Origin: Chloroflexota bacterium
Lineage (GTDB): Bacteria; Chloroflexota; Dehalococcoidia; Tepidiformales; Tepidiformaceae
Direction of reading: 5' to 3'
Assembly: GCA_963169135.1 (NCBI GenBank)
Contig: CAUJEQ010000253.1
Coordinates: forward strand, 1 to 25,723
Length of the DNA: 25,723 bases
Made by a program: the position numbers and the translations under genes. The notes under the pieces were generated by a model. That model was not told the DNA's origin, did no database searches, and saw only the letters and a program-made list of their open reading frames with translations. Positions within the stretch are counted from its first letter, which is position 1, and each line of letters begins with the position of its first letter. Below are positions 1-6,048 of this stretch, in pieces.

Positions 1-2231
1 CTCGGACCGCCGGCGCGCCTGCACCCCCCGCCCGGGGACGGGCCTCGCCTCCTGTCCGCAAACCAGCGCCGAACACCACGCCAACCGCACCGGCTGCCTC
101 ACCTCGCGAGAGCGGCGGCGCGGAGCTCCACCCGGCCTCCCCGCTCACCCGCCTCCCCGGTGTCGGGAAGGCCGCCGCGGAGCGCTTTGACCGCCTGGGC
201 GTGGCCACAGCCGGCGAGGCGGTCTTTCTTTTCCCACGCCGCTTCAATGATTTCACCGACCTTCGCAAGATCAGCGAGCTTCGCCCCGCGAGCCAGCCGC
301 AGACCGTAGTCGGGACCGTGTTCACCATCGGCGAAGTCCGCTTCGGCCGTCGCGTGCGGGGCACCCAGGCCGTCATCACCGACGGGTCCGGGATGCTCAA
401 GGCCATGTGGTGGAACATGCCTTTCGTCGCTCGTGCCCTTTCCGAGGGACAGCGAGTCGTCCTCTCCGGGCGTGTCCGCGAATACCGCGGCCGCATCCAG
501 ATGGAGAACCCCGAGTACGAACCGGCCGACGACGACTCCTTCGAGGCCGGCCGCCTCCAGCCCGTCTACCCCGCCACCCAGGGGCTCGGCCAGCGCACAA
601 TCCGGAACGCCGTGAAGGCTGCCGTCGAGGCGCTTGCGGACCAGGTTGCCGACCCCGTGCCCGAGTGGCTCCGCCGGGAGGAGGGCCTTTCGCCCGTGGC
701 CGAAGCCATCCGCGCCTACCACTACCCGCCCCACGCCGGGGCGGCCGAGCAGGCCCGGCAGCGGCTCGCCGTTGGCGAATTCCTGGCGGTCCAGTCCGCC
801 GTCCTCATGCGCCGCGCGGAATGGCAGCAGGGGAACGACGCGCCGGGCCTCTCCCTCGAGACCGAGCGCACCGGGTTCCTCAAGTCGCTCCCGTTCCCGC
901 TCACTGGCGCCCAGCAGCGCTGCCTTGGCGAGATCGAGGGCGACCTGCGCGGCCCCCACCCGATGCTCCGCCTCCTCCAGGGTGATGTCGGTAGCGGCAA
1001 GACCGTGGTGGCCTTCGCGGCAATGCTCGCGGCGGTCCGTTCCGGCTACCAGGCTGCTCTGATGGCGCCGACGGAAATCCTGGCCGAGCAGCACTACCGT
1101 TCGCTGTCGCGCGTCCTCGGTGACGGACAGGTTACGGCGCTCGATGGCGTATTCGCGCCGCCATGGCTCGGGCGCCCGCTCCGCGTGCTCATGCTCACCG
1201 GCTCGCTCACCCCAAACCAGAAGCAGCAGATCCGCGGCGATGCGGCCCACGGCGGCGCCGACATCATCATCGGCACCCACGCGCTCCTCGAAGACGGCGT
1301 AGCCATCCCCCGGCTCGGCCTCGCCGTCATCGACGAGCAACACCGGTTCGGCGTGATGCAGCGTGCCCGCCTCCGCCAGAAGGGCATGAACCCCCACCTG
1401 CTGGTGATGACCGCCACGCCCATCCCGCGCACGCTCGCCCTCACGGTCTACGGTGACCTCGAGGTCTCCACCATCGATGAGATGCCCCCCGGCCGGAAGC
1501 CCGTCCGCACACGCTGGTACCAGCCCCACGAACGCGACGACGCCTACACGTTCCTGCGCAAGCGCCTCGACGCCGGCGAACAGGCCTACATCATCTGCCC
1601 CCTCGTCGAAGAGTCCGAGACGCTCGATGTGCGCTCGGCGGAAGAGGAGTTCGAACACCTCCGCAACGGCCCCCTCTGGGGCTACGACCTCGAACTCCTC
1701 CACGGCCGCATGCCCGCCCGCCAGAAGGAAGACGTGATGGGCCGCTTCGGCCGAAACGAGGCGCGAGCCCTCGTCTCCACCAGCGTGATCGAAGTCGGTA
1801 TCGACGTGCCGAACGCGACGGTCATTGTCATCGAAGGCGCGGAGCGGTTCGGTCTGAGCCAGCTTCACCAGTTCCGGGGCCGCGTCGGCCGCTCCGAAAT
1901 GCAGAGCTACTGCCTGCTCTTCAGCAGCGAGGAAGACCCCGGCCCCGAAGCGCGCGAGCGTCTCGAAGCCATGTGCGAGACCACCGACGGTTTCAAGCTT
2001 GCGGAAGTCGACCTCCGCATGCGCGGCGAAGGCGAGACCTGGGGGCGCCTCCAGAGCGGCTCCAACACCATGCTCCGCGTCGCCCGCCTTACCGACCGCG
2101 ACATCCTCCTCCGCGCCCGCTCCATGGCCACCCGCGTCCTCTCTCTCGACCCCATGGTGCAGAAGCCGGAGCACCGCGCCCTGGCTGCCGCGGTCAAGCC
2201 CTTCCTCGAAAAGGCCACCGAGGCCAACTGA
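1..2231 (+). CDS. recG: ATP-dependent DNA helicase RecG (5' partial)
   Basis: RecG is a superfamily 2 helicase that reverses stalled replication forks and processes Holliday junctions. The frame stays open to the left window edge, so the start is not visible and 742 residues are present. An internal GTG at 201 is not the true start, because the codons before it still encode a RecG-like stretch (LTRLPGVGKAAAERFDRLGV) at the head of the wedge region. Before that, roughly 3-125 encodes a Pro/Ala/Arg-rich, probably disordered linker, so this RecG has an N-terminal extension beyond the compact E. coli form. Helicase motifs follow in order: Walker A GDVGSGKT at 981-1004, DEQH at 1332-1343, TATPIPRT near 1410-1433, and QFRGRVGR at 1869-1892. 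The ssDNA-binding OB fold lies between the linker and Walker A. The gene stands alone here; the next gene is 101 bases away and unrelated. Confidence 0.97.
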   Translation, partial: RTAGAPAPPARGRASPPVRKPAPNTTPTAPAASPRESGGAELHPASPLTRLPGVGKAAAERFDRLGVATAGEAVFLFPRRFNDFTDLRKISELRPASQPQTVVGTVFTIGEVRFGRRVRGTQAVITDGSGMLKAMWWNMPFVARALSEGQRVVLSGRVREYRGRIQMENPEYEPADDDSFEAGRLQPVYPATQGLGQRTIRNAVKAAVEALADQVADPVPEWLRREEGLSPVAEAIRAYHYPPHAGAAEQARQRLAVGEFLAVQSAVLMRRAEWQQGNDAPGLSLETERTGFLKSLPFPLTGAQQRCLGEIEGDLRGPHPMLRLLQGDVGSGKTVVAFAAMLAAVRSGYQAALMAPTEILAEQHYRSLSRVLGDGQVTALDGVFAPPWLGRPLRVLMLTGSLTPNQKQQIRGDAAHGGADIIIGTHALLEDGVAIPRLGLAVIDEQHRFGVMQRARLRQKGMNPHLLVMTATPIPRTLALTVYGDLEVSTIDEMPPGRKPVRTRWYQPHERDDAYTFLRKRLDAGEQAYIICPLVEESETLDVRSAEEEFEHLRNGPLWGYDLELLHGRMPARQKEDVMGRFGRNEARALVSTSVIEVGIDVPNATVIVIEGAERFGLSQLHQFRGRVGRSEMQSYCLLFSSEEDPGPEARERLEAMCETTDGFKLAEVDLRMRGEGETWGRLQSGSNTMLRVARLTDRDILLRARSMATRVLSLDPMVQKPEHRALAAAVKPFLEKATEAN

Positions 2232-2248
2232 CCGCTCGCCAGGAGCCC

Positions 2249-2277
2249 TTGAGAAGTTGTCTGGCGGACTGTATTAG
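2249..2277 (+). promoter_or_regulatory. candidate sigma-70-type promoter for the exported hypothetical protein
   Basis: TTGAGA at 2249-2254 (5 of 6 to TTGACA) is followed after 17 bases by TATTAG at 2272-2277 (4 of 6 to TATAAT). It lies between the recG stop and the gene starting at 2333. It was found by eye only; no transcript data. Confidence 0.35.
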
Positions 2278-2326
2278 GAGGTGTCCGCGGGGACTTCCTC
2301 CAGAAGCGCGGGTCCCCTCCCGGAGG
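2277..2326 (+). promoter_or_regulatory. leader hairpin and Shine-Dalgarno of the exported hypothetical gene
   Basis: GGAGG (2277-2281) can pair with CCTCC (2297-2301), and inside it GTCC (2283-2286) with GGAC (2291-2294), giving a stem-loop. The ribosome binding site GGAGGTG sits at 2322-2328, four bases before the ATG at 2333. Because it also starts with GGAGG, it could compete for the same CCTCC. This arrangement would allow translational control, but that is inference from sequence only. The strong Shine-Dalgarno contrasts with several neighbouring genes that appear leaderless. Confidence 0.35.
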
Positions 2327-2332
2327 TGACAA

Positions 2333-2893
2333 ATGGACGTTCGGTCTCAAGCGCTCGGCATGGCCATCCTGACGGTTGCGGCCTTGGTCGCATCAACAGG
2401 GGCCGCGAGAGTTGCGCACTCGGATCAACCAACGGGCCTACCCGCTTGGGCCAATTCAGCGCCGGAGCGATTCCCCTGGGCTATCACGCACGTCATGACT
2501 GAGGATGGGTACATCACGGAACTCAAGGAACCAGTCACGCAGAAGCGAGATGTGATCTCCGCCATGGTCACGGCCCAAGAGGACGCGGTTGCTCGCCGGG
2601 CATCCAACGAGCGACGGGATCCGGATTCTTCGCACGACTTACTTAACGCCTTGCTCGTACCAGTCACTTGTGCATATGGATCAGATTTGAACTTAATAAG
2701 TACCTTTGTTGCGGAATTTGGCACAGTATGCTTCTGTAGCAGGCCGATCTTGAAGAGTGCCCTCGATAGGTTTGGTTACATTGACCCGGTGTTTTATGAG
2801 CTAGTTCAGACTGATCAAAATGGTGTACACTTTAACGCGGGAGCGTTGTGGATTCACACGAAGTATACTTCGTGGCGGTTTAGAGTGGTGTAG
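2333..2893 (+). CDS. hypothetical exported protein, probably frameshifted near its 3' end
   Basis: No family recognised. The ATG at 2333 has a good Shine-Dalgarno (GGAGGTG, 2322-2328). The first ~30 residues look like a signal peptide: an Arg near the start, a hydrophobic core ALGMAILTVAALVASTGA, then small residues. The mature part is 150-odd residues with three Cys and no obvious motif. The stop at 2891-2893 may be artificial: in the +1 frame the codons from 2892 run on as SYGSGTVYFN then TPQFWIDSG and end at a TAA at 2961-2963. GVHFNAGALWI just before the stop resembles GTVYFNTPQFWI just after it. Removing one base at the stop would join both into a ~209-residue protein. Base composition is unlike the neighbours: 108 of 240 bases (45%) are G+C at 2641-2880, and TTA and ATA codons occur. 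Likely a recently acquired gene that is decaying or carries a sequencing error. Confidence 0.7.
   Translation: MDVRSQALGMAILTVAALVASTGAARVAHSDQPTGLPAWANSAPERFPWAITHVMTEDGYITELKEPVTQKRDVISAMVTAQEDAVARRASNERRDPDSSHDLLNALLVPVTCAYGSDLNLISTFVAEFGTVCFCSRPILKSALDRFGYIDPVFYELVQTDQNGVHFNAGALWIHTKYTSWRFRVV
2857..2874. repeat. 18-bp perfect palindrome
   Basis: CACGAAGTATACTTCGTG reads identically on both strands, with its centre at 2865/2866. It lies inside the 3' part of the low-G+C exported protein gene. It could be an operator, a recombination target or simply chance; no second copy was noticed in the window. Confidence 0.6.
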
Positions 2894-2963
2894 CTACGGA
2901 AGCGGTACCGTATACTTCAACACGCCGCAATTCTGGATAGATAGCGGATGCCACTCGTGTTAA
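2892..2963 (+). other. out-of-frame continuation of the preceding gene
   Basis: Twenty-three codons in the frame shifted by one base from the gene at 2333-2893, ending at TAA 2961-2963. The reading (aromatic-rich, VYFN..QFWI, then two Cys) looks like a genuine C-terminus and echoes the pattern VHFN..ALWI encoded at about 2821-2850. It is best read as the displaced end of a frameshifted gene. Confidence 0.5.
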
Positions 2964-3003
2964 GGCGAGCTTCCGTTATCCTTCGGTCGCGTCGGCCTGC
3001 GAG

Positions 3004-3375
3004 TTACTGATCGCCTGAGGGGCGGCGCCGCGGCCTCTGCGCCCATGAGTACACCGTCCACGCATCGGTGGCTTGAACCAGCGGGAGGGGGTTCAGCAGT
3101 TCGCTGAATCGCCTGCCGAGATCCTGAATCACCGGCTCGGAGTGCCTGAGACCTGCATGGCACCAGATCGCGGGGCCAGCCTCAGTGAACACCGCGCGAA
3201 TCAGGACAAGCTCCTCCTCCAGGTGGTCGGTCCGCGCGTGCCAGAACGTCCCGGCCTGCCCACTGGCACCGCCGAGGCACTCAGCCACAACCGCGTCAAA
3301 GCCGCCACCGTCGTTAAACGCGGCGTAGTTGGCCCATCGAATGAGCGGGATGGGGAGGATCAGAGCACCTTTCAT
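3004..3375 (-). CDS. small hypothetical protein
   Basis: A 123-residue reading frame on the minus strand, ATG at 3375-3373 and TAA at 3006-3004. No family recognised. The composition is protein-like: a hydrophobic start MKGALILPIPLIRW, then a balanced mix with FWHARTDHLEEELVLIRAVF and IWCHAGLRHSEPVIQDLGRRF. This is why it is preferred over the overlapping plus-strand frame at 3073-3492. The start has only a weak purine stretch (AGGCAGG) about eight bases upstream. It is convergent with the low-G+C exported gene and divergent from radA, so the two small genes together form an accessory patch between recG and radA. It is cytoplasmic by default, since no convincing signal peptide is seen. Confidence 0.5.
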   Translation of the reverse strand: MKGALILPIPLIRWANYAAFNDGGGFDAVVAECLGGASGQAGTFWHARTDHLEEELVLIRAVFTEAGPAIWCHAGLRHSEPVIQDLGRRFSELLNPLPLVQATDAWTVYSWAQRPRRRPSGDQ

Positions 3376-3487
3376 AGCCGTGCCTGCCTGGCGATGAGGT
3401 CCTTTGTACCGGAGCTTTGCTCATCAGCTGCAGCCGCGCCACCGGGGCTGGCGCGCGATCGCGGGCGCCCCTTGCCGGGTCCGTCTC

Positions 3488-3493
3488 TATAAT
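3488..3493 (+). promoter_or_regulatory. -10 box of radA (leaderless layout)
   Basis: A perfect TATAAT lies exactly six bases before the radA ATG at 3500. Transcription would start at or next to the A of the ATG, giving a leaderless mRNA. No Shine-Dalgarno is present and no good -35 is visible at the usual distance. Confidence 0.65.
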
Positions 3494-3499
3494 CGCCCG

Positions 3500-4855
3500 A
3501 TGGCCCGTTCCTCCCGTGGGTACCGCTGCCGCGAATGCGGCTGGACGACGGTCGCCTACGTTGGCCGCTGCGGCGAGTGCCAGCAATGGAACACGCTCGA
3601 CCAGTTCGATAGCGCGCCGCGCGGGCCACTGGCGCGCTCGTCCCGCCCCCCGGCGCTCCCGGGCAGGGCCCTCGCGCTCGCCGATGTCCCGGATGAGCCC
3701 GGCCGGCGCATGGCCACCGACATCCCTGAGCTGGACCGCGTCCTCGGCGGTGGGCTTGTCCCCGGCTCGCTTGTGCTCGTCGGCGGTGACCCGGGCATCG
3801 GGAAGTCCACGCTCGTGCTCCAGGCCGCCGCCCGCCTTGCCGCGCAAGGGCAAGTGGTCGCCTACGTGTGTGGCGAGGAGTCGCCCCGCCAGGTCCGCAT
3901 GCGCGCCTCCCGGCTCGGTGTTGGCGCCGCCCCCATCACCCTCATCCCCGAGTCCAGCCTCGATGCAGCACTCGCCGCCGCCGAGGGGGCCGGCGCAACC
4001 GTCGTCATCATCGACTCCATCCAGTCCGTTTACATCGAGGGGCTCGAATCACGTTCCGGCGGTCCAGCCCAGCTTGCCGAGGCCGGCGCTCGCCTGGTCG
4101 CCTTCGCCAAGGGCAACGAGATCTGTACCATCGTCACCGGCCACGTCACCAAGGGAGGTGAAATCGCCGGCCCGCGCCTCCTGGAACACCTGGTCGATGC
4201 CGTCCTCTATTTCGAAGGCGCCGAAGGCGGCGCCTTGCGCGTCCTCCGCGCGGTCAAGAACCGCTTCGGTGCGACCGACGAGGTCGGCGTGTTCGAGATG
4301 ACGGGCGCCGGGCTGCAGAGCATCGAGAACCCGAGCTCCGCCCTCCTCGACGCCCATGACGCGGAGGCCTCCGGTTGCGCCGTCACCGCCGTCATCGAAG
4401 GCTCCCGCCCGCTCGCCATTGAAGTACAGGCGCTCGCCGTGCCCACCAGTCTCGCATCTCCGCGCCGCATCGCCGCCGGTCTCGAGACCTCCCGGCTCCA
4501 CCTGCTCCTCGCTGTCCTTGCACGGCGTGGCGGCATCAACGCTTCCGGGATGGACGTAGTCGCGAGCGTGTCTGGTGGCCTCCGCCTCCGCGACCCCGCC
4601 GCCGACCTGGCCGTCATCGCCGCCCTCGCCTCCGCCGTCAGCGACCGGCCCCTGCCCCGCGCCACCGCCTACCTGGGAGAAGTCGCCCTCTCGGGTGCCA
4701 TCCGGCCTGTCCAGCAGGCCCAGCGGCGGCTTGCCGAACTCGGTCGACTGGGTTTCGCGCGCGCCCTCGTGCCTCCCGGCACGCCCCCGGCCGAGGGCAT
4801 GACCCTCATCCCCGTCCGGACGGTCCGCGACGGCCTGACGCGCGCTGAATCGTGA
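3500..4855 (+). CDS. radA: DNA repair protein RadA (Sms)
   Basis: RadA is a RecA-like, DnaB-type helicase that promotes branch migration during recombination repair. The frame is open from 3404, but the ATG at 3500 is chosen because MARSSRGYRCRECGW is the normal RadA start and TATAAT sits six bases before it. The protein has 451 residues, the usual length. It has an N-terminal zinc finger with C10-C13 and C24-C27, Walker A GGDPGIGKST at 95-104, IDSIQSVY as Walker B near 171-178, the RadA-specific KNRFG at 253-257, and a C-terminal Lon-protease-like domain from about 270 on (AYLGEVALSGAIRPV). It is transcribed toward rodA, whose stop lies only 26 bases beyond. The last codons and stop are built from a heptamer repeat. 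Confidence 0.97.
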   Translation: MARSSRGYRCRECGWTTVAYVGRCGECQQWNTLDQFDSAPRGPLARSSRPPALPGRALALADVPDEPGRRMATDIPELDRVLGGGLVPGSLVLVGGDPGIGKSTLVLQAAARLAAQGQVVAYVCGEESPRQVRMRASRLGVGAAPITLIPESSLDAALAAAEGAGATVVIIDSIQSVYIEGLESRSGGPAQLAEAGARLVAFAKGNEICTIVTGHVTKGGEIAGPRLLEHLVDAVLYFEGAEGGALRVLRAVKNRFGATDEVGVFEMTGAGLQSIENPSSALLDAHDAEASGCAVTAVIEGSRPLAIEVQALAVPTSLASPRRIAAGLETSRLHLLLAVLARRGGINASGMDVVASVSGGLRLRDPAADLAVIAALASAVSDRPLPRATAYLGEVALSGAIRPVQQAQRRLAELGRLGFARALVPPGTPPAEGMTLIPVRTVRDGLTRAES

Positions 4856-4880
4856 ATCGTGAATCGCGAATCGTGAATCG
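4846..4880. repeat. tandem heptamer repeat, five TGAATCG-type units
   Basis: Five consecutive 7-base units run from 4846 to 4880: TGAATCG three times, CGAATCG, then TGAATCG. They span the radA stop codon, which is the TGA of the second unit, and fill the gap to the convergent rodA stop. A degenerate array of the same unit and period occurs at 15852-15879. Confidence 0.85.
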
Positions 4881-4881
4881 A

Positions 4882-6048
4882 CTAGGTCTGCCGGTACGCC
4901 CGGTGCCGCATCACGATACTTTGCAGGATGCCGAGCGACACAAACAGGCTCACCAGCGATGAACCACCCTGGCTCACGAACGGCAACGGGATCCCGGTCA
5001 CCGGGAACAACCTCACGTTCACCGCGATATTGATGAACGTCTGCATCAAAATCAACATAACGATGCCAACGGCGACCAGCTGACCGGCCGTGTCCCCGGC
5101 GAGCTGCGCCGCCCGTATCCCCCGCATCAACAGCAGGATGAACAGCGCGAACATCACCATTGCCCCCACGAATCCAAACTCCTCGCCCATGAGGCTGAAG
5201 ATGAAGTCGCGCGTCGCGACGCGGAGGTATTCGAGTTGGGTCTGGTCGCCCTGGGTGAATCCCTTGCCGAACACCTGGCCCGAACCAAGCGCGATTTCGC
5301 CCTGGAGCGTGGTGAAACCCGTATCGAGCGGGTCGCGATTGGGGTCGACCAGTACCGAGATACGCTGCACCTGGTAATCCGCGATGCCAAAGGTCCAGAT
5401 GAACGGCAGAAGTGCCAGGAAAATCGCGCCCATGACCAGGAGGTGGCCGCGGCTCACGCCAGCCACGATGACGACGCCGAGCCAGATTGCCCCGAAGACC
5501 AACGAAGTTCCGAGGTCAGGCTGGATAAACACCAGGCCCACGACCGGGACCATGATAGCGAGCGAGAGCAAGAGGGCTTTGAGCTCACGAGCGTCGCCGC
5601 CGTGTTCACTGAAGAATCGGGCGAGCAAGAGGATCGTGGCGATCTTCGCGAACTCTGAGGGCTGCACCTGCACGGGCCCGAACGTGAACCAGCTCTTTGC
5701 GCCGCCCTCAGTTGAACCGAAGGCCAGGATGGCGAGCAGCGAAACGATGCCAATCAGGTACAGCGCCCACGAATAGTGGATGAAGTGGTGGTAGTCGATC
5801 TTCGAGACGACGAGCATGGCGACAACGCCGACCGCGGCGAACATGGCCTGTTTGGCGGAGGGGTTGTTCAGGCTGGCTACCGGCCCTTCGTACCAGGGAA
5901 GTGAACCGCTGTAGATAAGCAGCAGGCCATAGATCACGAGCGCGATCGCCGCGAACACCATCACGTAATCGAACCGGTCCCACCCGTGCCACACGCTGTT
6001 CGATGCGCGCACCCGGCCACCGTACCCGCCGTAGGTGATGCTGCTCAC
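4882..6048 (-). CDS. rodA: rod-shape determining peptidoglycan polymerase RodA
   Basis: RodA is the SEDS-family glycosyltransferase of the elongasome. It polymerises lipid II into glycan strands in partnership with PBP2. The 388-residue protein has about ten hydrophobic segments after an N-terminal cytoplasmic stretch (to about residue 28). Family features include the FTFGPVQVQPSEFAKI region, FIQPDLGTSLVF, and the C-terminal FPVTGIPLPFVSQGGSSLV signature. The start is GTG at 6048-6046, overlapping the mrdA stop as GTGA, which implies translational coupling. It is the last gene of the leftward mreB-mreC-mreD-mrdA-rodA operon. RodA is favoured over FtsW because of this context and the adjoining PBP2. 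Confidence 0.95.
   Translation of the reverse strand: MSSITYGGYGGRVRASNSVWHGWDRFDYVMVFAAIALVIYGLLLIYSGSLPWYEGPVASLNNPSAKQAMFAAVGVVAMLVVSKIDYHHFIHYSWALYLIGIVSLLAILAFGSTEGGAKSWFTFGPVQVQPSEFAKIATILLLARFFSEHGGDARELKALLLSLAIMVPVVGLVFIQPDLGTSLVFGAIWLGVVIVAGVSRGHLLVMGAIFLALLPFIWTFGIADYQVQRISVLVDPNRDPLDTGFTTLQGEIALGSGQVFGKGFTQGDQTQLEYLRVATRDFIFSLMGEEFGFVGAMVMFALFILLLMRGIRAAQLAGDTAGQLVAVGIVMLILMQTFINIAVNVRLFPVTGIPLPFVSQGGSSLVSLFVSLGILQSIVMRHRAYRQT

Noticed and set aside
99..2174. 691-residue open frame on the minus strand opposite recG
   Set aside because: It is antisense to an unmistakable RecG and its composition (Ala/Glu/Gly/His-rich, no motif) is that of a high-G+C shadow frame.
2857..2874. Resemblance of the palindrome to loxP-type recombinase arms
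   Set aside because: It shares only a short CGAAGT/ACTTCG core with loxP, lacks the asymmetric spacer, and no recombinase gene is present.
2896..2976. Inverted pair ACGGAAGC / GCTTCCGT flanking the end of the exported gene
   Set aside because: Eight bases separated by 65 is likely to occur by chance, and there is no T run or mobile-element signature.
3073..3492. 139-residue plus-strand frame upstream of radA
   Set aside because: It reads less like a protein than the overlapping minus-strand frame and runs into the radA promoter; kept out, though the choice is not certain.
3404..3499. N-terminal extension of radA to 3404
   Set aside because: The extra residues are not RadA-like and a perfect TATAAT lies inside this stretch, six bases before the canonical ATG.
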